A DNA stretch of 64,000 nucleotides from CAYJAZ01 sp964368455 (lineage in GTDB: Bacteria > Desulfobacterota > Desulfovibrionia > Desulfovibrionales > Desulfovibrionaceae), in assembly GCA_964368455.1 (NCBI GenBank), contig CAYJAZ010000013.1:1-64000 (forward strand), in the 5' to 3' direction. Made by a program: the position numbers and the translations under genes. Below, piece by piece: positions 27,031 through 36,082 of this stretch (position 1 is its first letter; each line of letters starts with the position of its first letter). The notes below the pieces were generated by a model. The model saw nothing but the letters and a program-made list of their open reading frames with translations, searched no databases and was not told where the DNA came from.

Positions 27031-28272
27031 TTAATTTATATTGTTTAATTCACTATACTTCTGACTACTAGACTTTGTCAAATTTGGAAGAAGAACAATA
27101 CATGAAAGCCCAAGTATCATAAAACAAGCAAGCATTGTACCATGCGTTCCAAATAAATCATTCAAGGCTCCAGCTAAAAACGATCCAAAAACACCGAGCC
27201 CAAGCCACATCATATAAAGTAAAGAAAGAACTCTTCCTTTATACATTTCTGGTGTGATAGTTTGAATTAATGAATTAATTAAAGCAGCTTGCAAGACTTG
27301 TCCTATACCAAGAGCTAAAAAAGCCAGAAGTGAAATCCAAAGATTATTACTAAAAGAAAGCACTCCAAGAGATAAACATATTAAACAAGAGCCTAAATTA
27401 ATAAGTTTTATAGAATTATCATTCTTTATTCTTGAAGCAAGATAAACTGCTGTAATAAAAGAACCTACGCCTGTAGCAGAAGAAAGCGTGCCATACATAA
27501 GACTTTGACCGCCAAGTATTTCAGCAGCTATTATAGGCAAAAGCACTGAACTTGGCGTGACCGCAATTGAAGAAATACCTATAAGCAAGAGTGAATAAAA
27601 AATAGTTTTATCTTTGTATGCGTAGATAAAGCCATCCCTTGTTCTTTGCTTTGTGTTGTTTTCGCTGATTATAGGTCTGCCGTCTACCGATATTTTAAAC
27701 AAAGCATAGCAAAGCATAAGAAAGGATAGAGCCGTAAAAAAATAGATAAGCCCAATGTCTATAAAGGCAATCAATCCTCCGCTCAAAGCTGGGCCAAGCA
27801 TTTTGCCAAGATTGAAAACCGAAGAATTTAAAGCAATTGCATTTTGTAAATCGTCTCTACCTACTAATTCCACCATAAAAGCATTTCTATTTGGCCCTTC
27901 GATGCTCAAAGCCGAACCAAGCACAAAAGAATGTAGCATAATATGCCACACTTGAATAATATCTGAAAATATCAAAAGAGCAAGAATAAAGCTTGAAAGT
28001 GCTGAAATAATTTGCGTACAATAAAGCACATGTTTTTTTACAAATTTATCTGCAAGCATACCACCGATTGGAGCAAGAAATAAAGAAGGAACTAAGAAGA
28101 AAAAGGCCACCATCCCAAGTAATACTCCCGAACCAGTCAAGCTATAGACAAGCCAAGCTGAAGCAGCATTTTGCATCCAAAAAGACAAGAGCACAGTAAT
28201 TTGCGCCGTGATAAAATAGACATAATCTTTATGGCTTAATACTCTTCTTATTCCTAATGGTATTAAATTCAT
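27031..28272 (-). CDS. MFS transporter (EntS/MFS_3-like)
   Basis: This 413-residue protein has about twelve hydrophobic segments. It shows the MFS-3 style loop GGMLADKFVKKHVLYCTQ (motif A: G-x-x-x-D-K/R) between TM2 and TM3, and a second-half equivalent, YKGRVLSLLYMMWLGLGVFG. FWMQNAASAWLVYSLTGSG in the first segment is typical of the EntS-like exporter branch. Substrate unknown. It lies 34 bases upstream of clpS on the same strand and could share a transcript with clpSA, though no functional link is known. Confidence 0.85.
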   Translation of the reverse strand: MNLIPLGIRRVLSHKDYVYFITAQITVLLSFWMQNAASAWLVYSLTGSGVLLGMVAFFFLVPSLFLAPIGGMLADKFVKKHVLYCTQIISALSSFILALLIFSDIIQVWHIMLHSFVLGSALSIEGPNRNAFMVELVGRDDLQNAIALNSSVFNLGKMLGPALSGGLIAFIDIGLIYFFTALSFLMLCYALFKISVDGRPIISENNTKQRTRDGFIYAYKDKTIFYSLLLIGISSIAVTPSSVLLPIIAAEILGGQSLMYGTLSSATGVGSFITAVYLASRIKNDNSIKLINLGSCLICLSLGVLSFSNNLWISLLAFLALGIGQVLQAALINSLIQTITPEMYKGRVLSLLYMMWLGLGVFGSFLAGALNDLFGTHGTMLACFMILGLSCIVLLPNLTKSSSQKYSELNNIN

Positions 28273-28446
28273 CTTTTCCCCTAGATTTTAAAAAAGTATC
28301 TGCCTTAATTTTGAAATGTGCAAGTAAATTTTAACATTTTCTAAAAATAGCTTTTCTCAAAGAAATTAAATCATATTCATCATTATTGCAAACACTTATA
28401 AAGAATTTTCTAAAAAAGACAGTTTTTTTCAAAAAAAAAGATTTAC

Positions 28447-28475
28447 TTGATAAAAAGCAAAGTATTTTATATAAA
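28447..28475 (+). promoter_or_regulatory. candidate sigma-70 promoter of secA
   Basis: TTGATA (28447-28452), a 17-nt spacer, and TATAAA (28470-28475). The start would be near 28482, leaving a leader of about 58 nt ending in an AGGAGG ribosome binding site. Confidence 0.6.
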
Positions 28476-28539
28476 TGTATTGCACATTTTAAGTTGATAC
28501 TTACTTTATCTATTAGCTAGAATGTAAGTAGGAGGATAT

Positions 28540-31110
28540 ATGCTGTCTTTTATAGCAAGAAAAATATTTGGAACACGAAACGAAAGATATATAAAATCTT
28601 TAAGGCCTTTAATTCAAAAATGTAATGCCTTAGAACAGGAAATGCAAGAGCTAGAAGACGCAGATCTACCTAAAAAACTAGCTGAATACAAAGAATTAAT
28701 TCAAAGTGGCAAAAAATCCACCGACGCACTTTTGCCAGAAGTATTCGCTTTAGTGAGAGAAGCTTCAAGACGTGTGCTAGGTATGCGTCACTACGATGTG
28801 CAGCTTATAGGCGGTATCGCTCTTCATCAAGGCAAGATTTCAGAAATGAAAACTGGTGAAGGTAAGACTTTAGTTGCAACTCTTGCTGTTGTTTTGAACG
28901 CTCTTGAAGGCAAGGGTGTGCATGTTGTAACTGTGAACGATTATCTTGCAAAACGTGATGCTATGTGGATGGGCAAGCTTTATTCTGCATTAGGCCTTTC
29001 AGTTGGCATCATCATTCACGGATTAGAAGAAGAAGCTAGAAAAAATGCTTATGCCGCTGATATTACTTATGGTACAAATAATGAATTTGGTTTTGATTTC
29101 TTGCGTGATAATATGAAATTCCAAGCAAAACAATTAGTTCAGCGTGAACATAATTTTGCTATTGTGGACGAAGTTGACTCCATCTTAATAGACGAAGCCA
29201 GAACTCCACTTATCATTTCTGGCATTGTTGAACAAGTTACAGGAATGTATAAACAAGCATGCGATTTAGTAAGACTACTTAAAAATGAAGAAGATTTTAC
29301 TATAGACGAAAAAGCCCGCTCTGTCTTACTTACGGAAAAAGGCGTTGAAGAATGTGAAAGACTTTTAGGTGTTGAAAATCTTTTTGAACCATCAGCTATT
29401 ACTATGCAACATCATATCTTGCAAGCCTTAAGAGCACAACATTGCTATAGAAGAGAAGTTGATTATTTAGTCACTCAAGACAATAAAGTTGTTATTGTTG
29501 ATGAATTTACAGGTAGACCAATGCCTGGCAGACGTTTTGGCGATGGATTACACCAAGCTTTAGAAGCAAAGGAAAATGTAAAAATCGAAGCAGAAAACCA
29601 AACACTCGCTTCTATCACTTTCCAAAATTATTTTAGAATGTATACAAAGCTTGCCGGTATGACAGGTACAGCAGAAACAGAAGCTGTTGAATTTCAACAA
29701 ATATATAATTTAGAAGTTATTTCTATTCCACCAAATAAAGCTGTTGTGCGTAAAGATTTTTCAGATCTTATCTACAGAACTGAAAAAGAAAAATTCAATG
29801 CAATAGTTCAGTCTATTCGTGAATTACACGAAAAAGGCCAACCTGTTTTAGTGGGCACTATTTCAATTGAAAATTCTGAATCACTTTCAAAGATGCTCAC
29901 AAAAGAAAAAATTCCTCACAATGTTTTAAATGCAAAATACCAAGAACAAGAAGCTCAAATTATTGCTCAGGCAGGACAAAGATCTAAAGTAACTATAGCC
30001 ACTAATATGGCTGGACGTGGTACTGATATTGTCTTAGGCGAGGGTGTGATTGAATTAGGTGGCTTACACATTCTTGGAACAGAAAGACATGAATCACGTC
30101 GTATTGACAATCAATTACGCGGTCGTGCAGGCCGTCAAGGCGATGCTGGTTCTTCACGTTTCTATCTTTCTTTAGAAGATAATCTTATGCGTATCTTTGG
30201 TTCAGAACGTTTATCTTCCCTTATGCAAAAATTAGGTATGGAAGAAGGCGAACCAATTGAAAATAAAATGGTAACAAAGGCCATTGAAAATGCACAAAAA
30301 AGAGTTGAAGGACACTTCTTTGAAGTTCGTAAAACCTTGCTTGAATATGATAATGTTATGAATCAACAACGTGAAGTAGTTTATGATTTGCGTAAAGAAA
30401 TTATGTCTAGCGAAGATCTTGAAATTATTGTTGATGAATTTATTGATGACTTTATCGACAATTGCTATGCCTTTGAAAATCCAACTAAAGCAAGCGAAGA
30501 AGAAAGAAAAACTCTACTCACTCGTCTAAGCGATGTATGTAATATTTCTCGTACAAAAGAAATCACAGATGACTTTTTTCCTGTCAAAGAAGAAGCAAAA
30601 GAGCTTGCACTTGCCGCTCTACACGTGATGAAAGAAGACGCAAAAAGCATATATAACGATGTGTTACGCTATTTCCTCTTAGAAGAATTAGACAAAGCAT
30701 GGAAAGAACATTTGCGTAGCATGGATCATCTACGTGAAGGTATTGGACTTCGCGGATACGGACAAAGAGATCCAAAATTAGAATACAAAAGAGAAGGTTT
30801 TGCCCTCTTCCAAGAAATGCTTTTTACCATTCGAGAAAATGCCTTACGCTCCCTTACACATGTAAAAATTCAGCAACAAGCACCTGAAGATAATACACAA
30901 AAAGCTGAAGATCAAAATTCAACACAAGAAATTGAAAGTGAAACTTCAACACAGGCTTCAGAAAATTCTCCTTTTGAACACAAACAAAATGTGACTGAAA
31001 CTGAAAGTTTAGAAGATGAAGTTGTTGAAAATAAAAATGTAGGAAGAAACGAAACTTGCCCATGTGGTTCTGGCAAGAAATTCAAGAAATGTTGCGGAGC
31101 AAACGCATAA
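28540..31110 (+). CDS. secA: preprotein translocase ATPase SecA
   Basis: This 856-residue motor drives Sec-dependent export. Walker A TGEGKT lies at residues 105-110, DEVDSILIDEARTPLIISG carries the DEAD-type Walker B, and TIATNMAGRGTDIVLGEG and LRGRAGRQGDAGSSRF belong to the second nucleotide-binding fold. The helical scaffold and wing domain follow. After a Gln/Glu-rich linker the chain ends in the zinc-binding tail ETCPCGSGKKFKKCCG (CxCx8CC), which binds SecB or ribosomes. A consensus AGGAGG lies in front of the start. It appears monocistronic, with a terminator 20 bases past the stop. Confidence 0.98.
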   Translation: MLSFIARKIFGTRNERYIKSLRPLIQKCNALEQEMQELEDADLPKKLAEYKELIQSGKKSTDALLPEVFALVREASRRVLGMRHYDVQLIGGIALHQGKISEMKTGEGKTLVATLAVVLNALEGKGVHVVTVNDYLAKRDAMWMGKLYSALGLSVGIIIHGLEEEARKNAYAADITYGTNNEFGFDFLRDNMKFQAKQLVQREHNFAIVDEVDSILIDEARTPLIISGIVEQVTGMYKQACDLVRLLKNEEDFTIDEKARSVLLTEKGVEECERLLGVENLFEPSAITMQHHILQALRAQHCYRREVDYLVTQDNKVVIVDEFTGRPMPGRRFGDGLHQALEAKENVKIEAENQTLASITFQNYFRMYTKLAGMTGTAETEAVEFQQIYNLEVISIPPNKAVVRKDFSDLIYRTEKEKFNAIVQSIRELHEKGQPVLVGTISIENSESLSKMLTKEKIPHNVLNAKYQEQEAQIIAQAGQRSKVTIATNMAGRGTDIVLGEGVIELGGLHILGTERHESRRIDNQLRGRAGRQGDAGSSRFYLSLEDNLMRIFGSERLSSLMQKLGMEEGEPIENKMVTKAIENAQKRVEGHFFEVRKTLLEYDNVMNQQREVVYDLRKEIMSSEDLEIIVDEFIDDFIDNCYAFENPTKASEEERKTLLTRLSDVCNISRTKEITDDFFPVKEEAKELALAALHVMKEDAKSIYNDVLRYFLLEELDKAWKEHLRSMDHLREGIGLRGYGQRDPKLEYKREGFALFQEMLFTIRENALRSLTHVKIQQQAPEDNTQKAEDQNSTQEIESETSTQASENSPFEHKQNVTETESLEDEVVENKNVGRNETCPCGSGKKFKKCCGANA

Positions 31111-31130
31111 TTATTTCATAGTCAAACTTA

Positions 31131-31162
31131 AAAAAGACATGCATAAAGCATGTCTTTTTTTT
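31131..31162 (+). terminator. rho-independent terminator of secA
   Basis: Stem AAAGACATGC/GCATGTCTTT, followed by eight T. Confidence 0.88.
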
Positions 31163-31245
31163 ATTCTCTTTCTTCTATTCTCTCTTTAATTATCTTCTAT
31201 TGTAGCTTTTTAACCAAGCTTATAATACTTATTATTTCTCCCATA

Positions 31246-31272
31246 AAAAAAAGCCTTTGCAGGCTTTTTTAT
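31246..31272 (-). terminator. terminator for the PAP2/M23 operon
   Basis: Stem AAAAAGCCT/AGGCTTTTT with A- and T-runs on both sides, 34 bases past the stop of the minus-strand gene at 31306. It can also work on the plus strand as a second stop for secA. Confidence 0.82.
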
Positions 31273-31305
31273 TTTGTATTTTCTATTATCTTTTTATGTA
31301 TTTAG

Positions 31306-31914
31306 CTATTGTTTATAATTGATATATAATATTTTTTCGCACGATTTTGAAAGTAAATAAGCAACAACAAAACCTAATAAACAGCCAGCAAAAACGTCTG
31401 AAAAGTAATGCTTTCCTAAATACATTCTTGACCATGAAACAAGCAATGGAAGCAAGAAAATAGGATAAAATTTCTTTTCAAAGAAGAAGAAAAGAGCAGT
31501 CGCTAAGGCCATTGAATTTGAAGCATGCGAAGATAAAAATGATGACGAGCCAAGTAAATTTATATGTTCAGAAGTTGTAATAAGCCATTCTCCGTCTACA
31601 TAATAATAAATATTTTCTAAAGCTTGATGCGGTCTAGGCCTACTTGCAAGATCTTTTATAATATCAGAAATAATATTCGTGATACCTATAGTAGCTCCAG
31701 CAAATAATGGAAATTGAATAAATTTTGATAATTTAAATCTTCTATGCTTTATAAGGAAAAGAGCATAGAAGAAGAAGAAAATAGCTATAGCGATCAAGAG
31801 ATAGCGAGTTTCTGAAAAGAAAGGTAATACTGAATCGAAAAAAGCACTTCTAAAATCTACATTAAAGAAGTGCTGAATTTTTCTATCAATAACTATAAAT
31901 AGTTCTTTATTCAT
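31306..31914 (-). CDS. PAP2-family membrane phosphatase
   Basis: This 202-residue protein has about five membrane segments. It shows the three acid-phosphatase motifs of the PAP2 superfamily: KDLASRPRP (motif 1), SSHASN (motif 2, with Ser-His in place of the more usual PSGH) and SRMYLGKHYFSDVFAG (motif 3, catalytic His and Asp). Likely substrates are undecaprenyl pyrophosphate, phosphatidic acid or a related lipid phosphate. It follows the M23 peptidase by five bases on the same strand, so a cell-envelope role (lipid-carrier recycling) is plausible. Confidence 0.88.
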   Translation of the reverse strand: MNKELFIVIDRKIQHFFNVDFRSAFFDSVLPFFSETRYLLIAIAIFFFFYALFLIKHRRFKLSKFIQFPLFAGATIGITNIISDIIKDLASRPRPHQALENIYYYVDGEWLITTSEHINLLGSSSFLSSHASNSMALATALFFFFEKKFYPIFLLPLLVSWSRMYLGKHYFSDVFAGCLLGFVVAYLLSKSCEKILYINYKQ

Positions 31915-31919
31915 TATTG

Positions 31920-32822
31920 TTATTTTTTTGCTATAAATTTATATGGGTTTGTTGCCACACCATTTACGCGAACTTCATAATGTAAGTGAGGACCAGTGCT
32001 TCTTCCTGTTGATCCTACATAGCCAATAACTTGGCCTCTTTTTACTTTATCGCCTTTGTTCACTGCAAATTTACTCATATGTGCAAATCTTGTAGTAATA
32101 CCAGAACCGTGGCTAAGTTCAATCAGATAACCATAACCACCCTTAGTTGATTTCGCAACAACAATACCATCACCAGGTGCAATAATTGGAGTGCCTGTTG
32201 GTGCAGCTATATCTATGGCATTATGAAATTCAGCTTTTGTACCAAATGGAGATTTTCTTCTACCAAATGCAGAAGTAAGAATACCTTGAGTTGGCATTAA
32301 AGTTGGCATAGAAGCCATAACTGCGATTTTTTCGCGCATAGCAACTAAAATTTCTTGTTGACGAACTTCTTCTAACTTTACTTCAGTCTCTAACTCTTTC
32401 AAATAATTTGTGATTTGACGAGTAGCAAGTTCTTGTCTGTGAAGTGGAAGTGAGCCAAGAGAAAGAATATCAGTGTTAGAACCACCTATGTTTGGTGTCA
32501 CTTTATCTTGCTCCATATCAGCCATAACTTCTAATTTAGTGTTAAATTGCTGAATGCGAACTAAAGAATCTTTAAGTTTTTGAACTTCAGAAACCATAGC
32601 AACAACATTACCTTGTTTGCCATTATACATAAGCTCGTTTTGAGCAATATGTGATTTTAATGATAATGTTTCGTTATAGAACTGCATGAAATATAAGTTA
32701 CCTGCACACAAACCAGCAATCAAAACAAAAAGTGCAACCACATAACTTCCTCTGAAAGTTAGTGTGCGGGCACTTCCGGTTTTTTCTTTTATTAAGAGAA
32801 CTTGGTATTTCTCAAATAACAT
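31920..32822 (-). CDS. M23-family metallopeptidase with membrane anchor and coiled coil
   Basis: The start is taken at the ATG at 32822 (MLFEKYQVLLIKEKTGSART), with GAGG seven bases upstream; the frame extends 27 codons further, but without a ribosome binding site. The 300-residue product has one membrane segment (about residues 27-47), a coiled coil (about 60-150), and a C-terminal LytM domain. Zinc ligands are in HNAIDIAAPTGTPI and in GRSTGPHLHYEV (HxH). TSAFGRRKSPFG precedes the domain, as in the NlpD/MepM group. Either a peptidoglycan DD-endopeptidase or, if inactive, an amidase activator; the ligands argue for active. Confidence 0.9.
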   Translation of the reverse strand: MLFEKYQVLLIKEKTGSARTLTFRGSYVVALFVLIAGLCAGNLYFMQFYNETLSLKSHIAQNELMYNGKQGNVVAMVSEVQKLKDSLVRIQQFNTKLEVMADMEQDKVTPNIGGSNTDILSLGSLPLHRQELATRQITNYLKELETEVKLEEVRQQEILVAMREKIAVMASMPTLMPTQGILTSAFGRRKSPFGTKAEFHNAIDIAAPTGTPIIAPGDGIVVAKSTKGGYGYLIELSHGSGITTRFAHMSKFAVNKGDKVKRGQVIGYVGSTGRSTGPHLHYEVRVNGVATNPYKFIAKK

Positions 32823-33257
32823 AGTCAATCCTCGAATCTTTAATTTCTTTTTAACAAATTCATTGGCATAAGTTAGTCTTGAATATAGACAAGTTCTTCT
32901 CAATTGTCAAGATTTATTTATCATTATTAAGTCTTTATTAACAATTACTTAGAGTTGAAAGAAATAATTTTATTAATCTTTTTGCCCTTAACTACTTAAT
33001 TTTATACTTTATTCAACAATTTAGAGACTTTCTAGAATATTTCTATTTTTAAATCGATTTTTGATGAGACAAAAATTCGGCTTTTCCTCAAATACTCATC
33101 TTTTAGGCAAAGAGTGAAAAAAATATTTGAAAAAGTCAAAAAAAGAGCTTTTCAAACGTAGAAAGATATGTCATTATAAAGTAAATAGTTTGGCAGTTTT
33201 AGCATTTAATGCATTGGTCTTATTTTTCTTTATTAACATTTTAGAAAGGATAGATTT
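32823..33257. other. intergenic region between divergent genes
   Basis: 435 AT-rich bases between the M23 gene (minus) and the EF-G-like gene (plus). I see no ORF, RNA gene or strong promoter pair. AAAGGATAG near 33246 is the ribosome binding site of the downstream gene. Promoters for both genes must lie here, but none meets a convincing -35/-10 pattern. Confidence 0.6.
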
Positions 33258-35327
33258 ATGACGAATACTTGGGACTTACAAAGAACTTTTGCCTTAGTTG
33301 GCACTGGTGGATGCGGAAAAACCTCAATCGCCGAAATGCTTTTATATTCAACAGGTTCAACTGAAAGATTGGGCTCAGTTGAAGCAGGAACTTCAATTTT
33401 AGACTATGAACCTGAAGAAATCAAAAGAAAGGCTTCAATTCAACCTGCTTTTGCCACTTGGCTTTACAATAATAACAGACATTTTATGCTTGATATACCT
33501 GGCGATAATAATTTCAACGGAGATATCAACTATTTATTACAAGGTGTTGATGGAGCAATTCTTTGTTTAGATGCTGTTGACGGTGTACGTCCGCTCACAA
33601 AAAAACTCTACTCTTCAATACAAAATGCACAATTGCCAACTCTTATATTTCTCAATAAATTAGATAGAGAAAGAGCAAATTTTGACGATGCAGTTCAAGG
33701 AATTTCACTTTCACTCAATATAAAAGCAATTCTTCTTTATTTACCAATTATCGAAGATGAAAAATACATAGGCTACATAGACGTATTCAAACACAAAGCT
33801 TTTTATTTTGATAACGACAAACTTATAGAAAAACCTATCCCAGCCGATTTAGAAGACGAAGCCTATCTCATCAGAGATACTGCAATCGAAAATATAGCTG
33901 AAACAGACGAAGAATTGATGGAAAAATACCTTGAAGAAGGTATGCTTACAGAAAACGAAATCAAGCAAGGTTTAAGAATAGGCACTTTAAATGGCGAATT
34001 AGTCCCTGTGGTTATAGGTGCTGCATCAGAAAACAAAGGTGCACAAGAACTACTTAAAGCCATTGAAGAACTTCTTCCATCTGCAAAAGACAGAGCTCCT
34101 TTCTTATCAGAAGAAGCGGAAGAAAAAATTTCTTCTGAAAGCGAAGCACCTTCTTGTTTTGTTTTCAAAACCATTGCCGATCCATTTGCTGGCCAACTCA
34201 CTATGGTTAGAGTCTTGTCAGGCACAATCTCCTCTGCTTCTGTGCTAAAAAACATGCAAACAGACGAATTAGAAAGGTTCACTTCGCTCTCTTATCTCAC
34301 AGGTAAAAACCAAGTACCTTGCAAAGACACACTCTATCCTGGTGCAATAGTTGCTGTATCAAAACTAAAAAATACAAAGACTGGCCATACTTTAAGTGAT
34401 GAAAAAGCACCATTTAGCCTTGCTCTTCCAAGCCTACCAACACAAATGATCACCTATGCATTAAATGCTGTGAAAAAAGACGAAGAAGATAAGGTTTATG
34501 CCGCAATACAAAAATTACTCGACGAAGATATCACACTCAAATTAGCAAGAGACGAAGAAACAGCAGATACTTTATTGTCTGGTATGGGACAATTACATAT
34601 CGAACTTTCTGTTGAAAAAGCAAAAAGACGTTCTAAATTAGAAATCTTACTCAAAACACCAAAAATTCCTTATCGTGAAACCATTAAAGGTTCTGCAAAA
34701 GTTCAAGGCAGACATAAAAAACAATCTGGCGGTAGAGGCCAATTTGGAGATTGTTTCATCGAAATGACACCGCTTGAAAGAGGGGCAAATTATCTTTTTG
34801 AAGACGCAATTGTTGGCGGTGCTATTCCAAGAACTTATATTCCAGCCATCGATAAAGGAATACAAGAATCTGCTCAAAGAGGCTATTTAGCAGGTTATCC
34901 TGTTGTAGATTTCAAAGTAAGACTCTATGATGGCTCATACCACGATGTAGATTCTTCTGAAATGGCTTTCAAGCTTGCAGGATCATTAGCTTTTAGAAAA
35001 GCAATGGAAGCTGTAAAGGTTATCTTATTAGAACCGATTGCCCTTATCACTGTTTCTATTCCTGATAGCTATATGGGCGATGTTATAGGCGATCTCTCTT
35101 CAAAAAGAGGTAAGGTATTAGGTTCTGATTCCATTTCAGGTATAAGCGAAATCAAAGCACATATCCCAATGGCAGAAGTGTTGAGATACGCACCAGATTT
35201 ACGTTCTATGACAGGTGGACAAGGCCTTTTCACTCTTGAATTTTCACATTACGAAGAAGCACCACAACATGTGAGCGATAAAGTAGTTGAAGAATACAAG
35301 GCGGCAAAGGGCGAAGACAAAGATTAA
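33258..35327 (+). CDS. elongation factor G-like GTPase lacking the switch II histidine
   Basis: This 689-residue protein is colinear with EF-G: G domain 1-270, domain II, then domains III-V (SGMGQLHIELSVEKAKRRSK; FEDAIVGGAIPRTYIPAIDKGIQE; SMTGGQGLFTLEF). P-loop GTGGCGKTS is at 15-23 and NKLD at 133-136. The switch II motif reads DIPGDNNF (79-86) instead of DTPGHVDF, so the histidine that positions the hydrolytic water is Asp. Switch I reads KRKASIQ, where EF-G has ERGITI. Such variants belong to the EF-G-like (FusA2-type) group, not known to translocate. It heads the long plus-strand run of genes. Confidence 0.85.
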   Translation: MTNTWDLQRTFALVGTGGCGKTSIAEMLLYSTGSTERLGSVEAGTSILDYEPEEIKRKASIQPAFATWLYNNNRHFMLDIPGDNNFNGDINYLLQGVDGAILCLDAVDGVRPLTKKLYSSIQNAQLPTLIFLNKLDRERANFDDAVQGISLSLNIKAILLYLPIIEDEKYIGYIDVFKHKAFYFDNDKLIEKPIPADLEDEAYLIRDTAIENIAETDEELMEKYLEEGMLTENEIKQGLRIGTLNGELVPVVIGAASENKGAQELLKAIEELLPSAKDRAPFLSEEAEEKISSESEAPSCFVFKTIADPFAGQLTMVRVLSGTISSASVLKNMQTDELERFTSLSYLTGKNQVPCKDTLYPGAIVAVSKLKNTKTGHTLSDEKAPFSLALPSLPTQMITYALNAVKKDEEDKVYAAIQKLLDEDITLKLARDEETADTLLSGMGQLHIELSVEKAKRRSKLEILLKTPKIPYRETIKGSAKVQGRHKKQSGGRGQFGDCFIEMTPLERGANYLFEDAIVGGAIPRTYIPAIDKGIQESAQRGYLAGYPVVDFKVRLYDGSYHDVDSSEMAFKLAGSLAFRKAMEAVKVILLEPIALITVSIPDSYMGDVIGDLSSKRGKVLGSDSISGISEIKAHIPMAEVLRYAPDLRSMTGGQGLFTLEFSHYEEAPQHVSDKVVEEYKAAKGEDKD

Positions 35328-35448
35328 TACTTTGCAAAAAAACAATAAATTCTATAAGAAATTGAAAAATTCTATTCTTTTTATACTGGACGAAAGACTT
35401 TTTTCAAGTATTATAGGCAATAAATAATAAATCTTAGGAGCAATAAAT

Positions 35449-36003
35449 ATGATAAATGCAAGTGAAGCTATCATCTACAGCGGTGGTGCGTCAGGAACTG
35501 AGCAATTTTTTGGTATGCAAGCAGAACTTTATGGACTTCAAGAAGTGAACTACACTTTTGAAGGACATTTGAGCGAAAGAAATAGAGGCATGCGTTTTTT
35601 AACAAATGAAGAACTTACAATGAAAGACGTAAGTATCACATATATTGAGAAAATCATGGATAGAGATTATTCAAGAGCACCTCTTTTTAGAAAAGTTCTC
35701 CAATCTATTTGCTGGCAAATTTCTAGCGGTCAAGAAATTTTTGTTGTTGGTATCATACAAGAAGACAATACTGTTAACGGCGGTACTGGTTGGGGTGCTG
35801 AATACGCAAAGATTTGCAATAAACCACTCTATGTTTTTGACCAAGACAAAAAAGTTTGGTTTAAATGGAATAAAGAAAATTGGCTGCAAGTAGAAGATGT
35901 GAAAATCACTTGCCCTCAATTTGCCGCAACAGGAACAAGATTCTTGAATGACGACGGCAAAAAAGCTATCACAGATCTCTTTGCTCGCTCCTTTTCCAAA
36001 TAA
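35449..36003 (+). CDS. conserved hypothetical protein, possible SLOG/Rossmann-like fold
   Basis: The 184-residue protein starts with a good ribosome binding site (TAGGAGCAATAAAT). Two glycine patterns suggest a nucleotide-binding Rossmann-like fold of the SLOG/YspA sort: IIYSGGASGTEQFFGMQAE near the N-terminus and GGTGWGAEYAKICNKPLYVFDQ in the middle, where such proteins bind the ligand's phosphates and place a 'kept in the cell' aromatic strand. No signal peptide, no membrane segment. Similarity is by eye only; a specific function cannot be named. It lies between the EF-G-like gene and ispG in the same direction. Confidence 0.5.
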   Translation: MINASEAIIYSGGASGTEQFFGMQAELYGLQEVNYTFEGHLSERNRGMRFLTNEELTMKDVSITYIEKIMDRDYSRAPLFRKVLQSICWQISSGQEIFVVGIIQEDNTVNGGTGWGAEYAKICNKPLYVFDQDKKVWFKWNKENWLQVEDVKITCPQFAATGTRFLNDDGKKAITDLFARSFSK

Positions 36004-36031
36004 TTGCTAATTGTGTCAATTTAATATAAAG

Positions 36032-36070
36032 TAAATCTCGTGCTTATTTATTAAGTGCGAGATTTATTTT
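36032..36070 (+). terminator. weak hairpin before ispG
   Basis: TAAATCTCG pairs with CGAGATTTA around an inner CTTA/TAAG stem, followed by TTTTAT. It may partly terminate the transcript of the gene ending at 36003, but ispG starts only 13 bases later. Confidence 0.4.
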
Positions 36071-36082
36071 ATCTGAGATGGT

